Source: an uncultured Actinomycetes bacterium
Lineage (GTDB): Bacteria; Actinomycetota; Actinomycetes; S36-B12; UBA5976
Assembly: GCA_903907835.1 (NCBI GenBank)
Contig: CAIVPQ010000179.1
Coordinates: 1-32,510 of the forward strand
Reading direction: 5' to 3'
Length of the DNA: 32,510 nucleotides
Position numbers and translations under genes: made by a program. The first letter of the stretch is position 1, and each line of letters begins with the position of its first letter. The notes beneath the pieces are model-generated. The model was not told the DNA's origin and ran no database searches. It worked only from the letters and a program-made list of their open reading frames with translations. This document shows, in pieces, positions 29,289-32,510 of this stretch.

Positions 29289-31837
29289 TGACACAAACAC
29301 CTGAACAAAACGACCAGATTGAAATCGTTGACCTAAACGTCGAAATGCAACGTTCGTACATGGACTATGCAATGAGCGTTATCGTTTCCCGTGCGCTTCC
29401 AGATGTGCGCGATGGTCTAAAACCAGTACACCGTCGCGTTCTCTATGCGATGTACGACGGTGGATATCGTCCGGATCGGGCATTCAACAAGAGTGCTCGT
29501 GTTGTAGGCGAAGTGATGGGCCAATATCACCCACATGGTGATAGCGCGATTTATGACACTTTAGTTCGCCTTACCCAATCATGGTCTTTGCGTTACCCAT
29601 TGGTTCAAGGACAAGGCAACTTTGGTTCACCAGGTAATGACTCTGCGGCCGCATCTCGATATACCGAAGCCCGCCTTGCACAACTTGCCATGGAAATGGT
29701 GCGCGACATTGATCAAGACACCGTTAATTTTGTGCCTAACTACGATGGCAAAAATCTTGAACCAACTGTTTTACCAAGTAGATTCCCGAACCTTCTGGTA
29801 AATGGATCATCGGGTATCGCTGTTGGTATGGCAACAAACATTCCGCCACATAATTTGACTGAAGTGGCTGCAGGTGTGCAATGGGCCTTAGAAAATCCTC
29901 AGGCAACTCGCGAAGAACTTCTTGAGGCTTTGCTTGAGCGAATCTCGGGACCTGACTTCCCAACGGGAGCCCTAATCGTTGGCCGTCGAGGAATCCAGGA
30001 CGCCTATCGAACTGGGCGTGGCTCAATAACCATGCGTGCGGTCACAGAAATCACTGAAGACAAGCGTGGACGAACAGTAATTTTGGTCACGGAACTTCCG
30101 TATCAGGTCAACCCAGATAATCTCTTGGCTCGAATTGTTGAATTGCATAATCAGGGCAAGATGACTGGAATTGCCGACATCGTGGACGAGAGTAGCTCTC
30201 GTACCGGTATGCGCTTAGTAATTGTCGTTAAGCGTGACGCTGTAGCCAAAGTTGTACTTAATAACTTGTTCAAGCACACTCAACTTCAAGACAACTTCGG
30301 TGCCAACATGTTGGCCCTTGTTGATGGTGTGCCTCGCACACTAACGCTTGATGCATTTGTGACTAACTGGATTGCTCATCAAATCGAAGTTATTCAGCGC
30401 CGTACCGCTTATCGATTGCGGATTGCGCAAGAGCGTGTACACATTCTGATTGGTCTACTTAAAGCAATCGATCGGATTGACGATGTCATTGCATTGATTA
30501 GGGCATCGGCGTCCGCTTCTATTGCCCAACAGGGTCTGCAAGAACTGCTTGATATTGACGAAGTCCAAGCACAAGCAATTTTGGATATGCAACTTCGTAA
30601 GTTGGCTGCACTTGAACGAAATGAACTGCAAGCACAGCACGATAAGTTGATGAACGAAATCGCAGACTACGAAGATATTTTGAGCAGCCCAGAACGTCAG
30701 CGAAAAATTGTCAGCGATGAACTTGCTGAAGTAGTAAATAAGTTCGGTGATGAGCGACGATCAACAATTATCGCCGATGAAAATGATGTTAATAATGAAG
30801 ATCTAATTGCTGTAGAGCCCATTGTTTTGACGCTCACTGCTGATGGTTATGCAAAGCGAACAAAAGCGGCTTTGTATCGCGCGCAGAAACGTGGCGGCCG
30901 CGGAGTTAAGGGCGCGGCACTGAAACAAGATGATGTCGTTGCACATTTCTTTGTCACCACAACCCATCACTGGATCTTGTTCTTCACTAACAAGGGTCGG
31001 GTATTCCGAGTCAAGGGATATGAGTTACCGGATGCTGGTCGCGATGCCCGTGGACAGCATGTGGCTAATTTGCTACAACTTGGTCCTGAAGAATTTGTGG
31101 CGCAGGTGTTAGCGCTGAAGGATTACGAACAATCTCCTTATCTTGTTTTGGCTACTCGTAATGGCACAATCAAGAAGACTCGATTGACGGAATTTGATTC
31201 ACCGCGCAGCACTGGTTTGATTGCTATCAATCTTCGCGACGACGATGACGTTGTCTCTGCTCAGTTGGTGAGTGAAAATGATGACATCTTGCTAGTTTCT
31301 AAAAAGGGTTTCTCAGTGCGTTTCCACGCTAATGATGAAGCGCTTCGACCCATGGGTCGCTCGGCAACAGGTGTCATCGGTATGAAGTTCAAAACCAAAG
31401 AGGACTACTTGCTATCGATGGAAGTAGCTTCACCTGATTCATATCTAGTCACGGTTACTGATGGCGGTTGGGCAAAGCGCACCGCGGTTTCTGAGTGGAA
31501 TGCGAAGCATCGTGGAACTCAGGGCGTGCGGGCAATGAAACTTGTGGAACAACGAGGCGGGCTTGCGGGCGCACTTGTTTGCCAAGCAGATGACGAAATT
31601 TTCGCTATCGCAAGTAACGGGGTTGTAATCCGCACGCGCGTTGATGAAATCAGAGCTGCTGGTCGCGACACTATGGGTGTTTCTTTCATGCGAGTAGCAG
31701 AGGGAGATGAAGTTGTTGCGGTGGCTAAGTCCTCTGCTGCTGCTGAAGCCGCACTTGAAGAGTTAACTCTTGACGAGAGCATAGATCAAGTTTCAGATGA
31801 AAACTCGGAAGTACAGACTGAAGAACTGACAGACTAG
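29288..31837 (+). CDS. gyrA: DNA gyrase subunit A
   Basis: [72 protein letters not shown]-terminal beta-pinwheel repeats. Confidence 0.98.
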   Translation: MTQTPEQNDQIEIVDLNVEMQRSYMDYAMSVIVSRALPDVRDGLKPVHRRVLYAMYDGGYRPDRAFNKSARVVGEVMGQYHPHGDSAIYDTLVRLTQSWSLRYPLVQGQGNFGSPGNDSAAASRYTEARLAQLAMEMVRDIDQDTVNFVPNYDGKNLEPTVLPSRFPNLLVNGSSGIAVGMATNIPPHNLTEVAAGVQWALENPQATREELLEALLERISGPDFPTGALIVGRRGIQDAYRTGRGSITMRAVTEITEDKRGRTVILVTELPYQVNPDNLLARIVELHNQGKMTGIADIVDESSSRTGMRLVIVVKRDAVAKVVLNNLFKHTQLQDNFGANMLALVDGVPRTLTLDAFVTNWIAHQIEVIQRRTAYRLRIAQERVHILIGLLKAIDRIDDVIALIRASASASIAQQGLQELLDIDEVQAQAILDMQLRKLAALERNELQAQHDKLMNEIADYEDILSSPERQRKIVSDELAEVVNKFGDERRSTIIADENDVNNEDLIAVEPIVLTLTADGYAKRTKAALYRAQKRGGRGVKGAALKQDDVVAHFFVTTTHHWILFFTNKGRVFRVKGYELPDAGRDARGQHVANLLQLGPEEFVAQVLALKDYEQSPYLVLATRNGTIKKTRLTEFDSPRSTGLIAINLRDDDDVVSAQLVSENDDILLVSKKGFSVRFHANDEALRPMGRSATGVIGMKFKTKEDYLLSMEVASPDSYLVTVTDGGWAKRTAVSEWNAKHRGTQGVRAMKLVEQRGGLAGALVCQADDEIFAIASNGVVIRTRVDEIRAAGRDTMGVSFMRVAEGDEVVAVAKSSAAAEAALEELTLDESIDQVSDENSEVQTEELTD

Positions 31838-31854
31838 GGACAGGAGGTAGCAAA

Positions 31855-32268
31855 ATGAGTGAATCAGATCCATTACGACATGAAGAGTCGCCAAATACGA
31901 CTTCGCCGCGTCAGGCTCGGTTACACATCACTCGACTCGATCCATGGTCTGTGGCTAAGTCAGCATTTATGCTCGGTGTCACAATTGCAGGCGTTCTGAT
32001 TGTCGCCACCATTGGCCTATGGTTGATCCTTTCTGCTGCTGGAGTCTTTGAAGCAGTGACTAGTTTGTTTAAAGATGTATCCGGGAATTCAACAACTTCG
32101 GATTTGAATTTTCTATCCTTAGGCCGACTTGTTGGGTTAACTATGGTGGTTTCTGCTGCTGAAATCTTGTTGTTAACTGTTATATCAAGCCTCTTTGCCA
32201 CCCTTTATAACCTGAGTGTTAACTTCACTGGAGGCATCGAGGTCACACTTAGTGACCGTAACGCCTAA
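31855..32268 (+). CDS. DUF3566 domain transmembrane protein
   Basis: ARLHITRLDPWSVAKSAFMLGVTIAGVLIVATIGLWLIL and C-terminal ATLYNLSVNFTGGIEVTLSD, directly downstream of gyrA as in other actinobacteria. Confidence 0.9.
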   Translation: MSESDPLRHEESPNTTSPRQARLHITRLDPWSVAKSAFMLGVTIAGVLIVATIGLWLILSAAGVFEAVTSLFKDVSGNSTTSDLNFLSLGRLVGLTMVVSAAEILLLTVISSLFATLYNLSVNFTGGIEVTLSDRNA

Positions 32269-32329
32269 CCCACCGTTTTGGGTCTATGCCCGCAGTAGGG
32301 TAATCTCTTATCTCGTGCCTTAGTGGCAT

Positions 32330-32401
32330 AACCGTAAGAAAAATAAGAACCGTAAGACAATTAAGAATCGTAAGAGAATTAAGAACCGTAAGAGATTACG
32401 G
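32330..32401. repeat. 18-bp tandem repeat array, consensus AAYCGTAAGANAATTAAG, about 4 units
   Basis: Units at 32330-32347 (AACCGTAAGAAAAATAAG), 32348-32365 (AACCGTAAGACAATTAAG), 32366-32383 (AATCGTAAGAGAATTAAG), 32384-32401 (AACCGTAAGAGATTACGG, diverging). Two further units (the first with a 2-nt deletion) at 32465-32480 and 32481-32498. Confidence 0.9.
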
Positions 32402-32413
32402 GCCTATAGCTCC
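32377..32413. repeat. 37-bp direct repeat, copy 1 (copy 2 at 32474-32510, 97-bp period)
   Basis: AATTAAGAACCGTAAGAGATTACGGGCCTATAGCTCC, identical in both copies; copy 2 is cut by the window end. Confidence 0.95.
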
Positions 32414-32468
32414 ACACGGGTTATGGTCCTGGCGCAAGGAAGAGGTCGATCCGGTATCGATCTAAATC
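32400..32468 (+). pseudogene. Degenerate tRNA-Ile-like sequence
   Basis: Begins GGGCCTATAGCTC like bacterial tRNA-Ile, continues with CACGGGTTA (D-loop-like) and GGAAGAGGTCGAT (variable/T-stem-like), but lacks a recognisable anticodon arm and a 3' acceptor complement (TAGGCCC). Confidence 0.3.
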
Positions 32469-32473
32469 AAGAC

Positions 32474-32510
32474 AATTAAGAACCGTAAGAGATTACGGGC
32501 CTATAGCTCC
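32474..32510. repeat. 37-bp direct repeat, copy 2, reaching the window edge
   Basis: Identical to 32377-32413. Confidence 0.95.
32497..32510 (+). tRNA. Possible 5' end of tRNA-Ile (or a second degenerate copy), truncated by window end
   Basis: GGGCCTATAGCTCC only; the position after gyrA/DUF3566 is where tRNA-Ile is commonly found in actinobacteria. Confidence 0.35.

Noticed and set aside
27321-31837. Intein in gyrB or gyrA
   Set aside because: Both proteins are contiguous with normal conserved motifs and ordinary length (GyrA 849 aa); no splicing-domain motifs.
32330-32510. CRISPR array
   Set aside because: 18-bp units are contiguous with no spacers, and no cas genes are in the window.
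1-32510. Mobile element, prophage or defence island
   Set aside because: No transposase, integrase, phage or nuclease-defence motifs in any ORF; gene order is conserved actinobacterial core synteny.

Overview
The window is a compact, almost fully coding actinobacterial chromosome segment centred on the replication origin. The gene order is typical of the phylum. The moderate/low GC suggests a streamlined lineage, but I cannot assign a taxon from sequence reading alone. From left to right: femAB-like (5'-truncated by the window edge), a divergent alanine-racemase-like gene, a PASTA class A PBP and DUF5318 (both minus), padR-ino1, an MFS gene, a CCA nucleotidyltransferase (minus), a DUF6049-like gene, murJ, a pseudokinase/discoidin-like gene, trxB-trxA, a CwlM-like gene, then parB-parA-rsmG-jag-yidC-yidD-rnpA-rpmH (all minus), dnaA, oriC, dnaN-recF-dciA-like-gyrB-gyrA-DUF3566. 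A repeat-rich segment with the 5' part of a tRNA-Ile-like sequence lies at the right edge. rpmH is missing from the supplied ORF track and was read by hand. I saw no mobile element, CRISPR array, defence island or obviously new multi-gene system. The points most worth a second look are: (1) a duplicated tandem-repeat/hairpin/tRNA-like module at the right edge, 97-bp period; (2) a CwlM-like protein in which every expected amidase zinc and catalytic position is substituted; (3) a stand-alone pseudokinase-TM-discoidin protein directly downstream of murJ; (4) a divergent alanine-racemase paralogue paired with femAB; (5) three perfect parS sites, two of them inside coding sequence; and (6) a perfect palindromic PadR-type operator.
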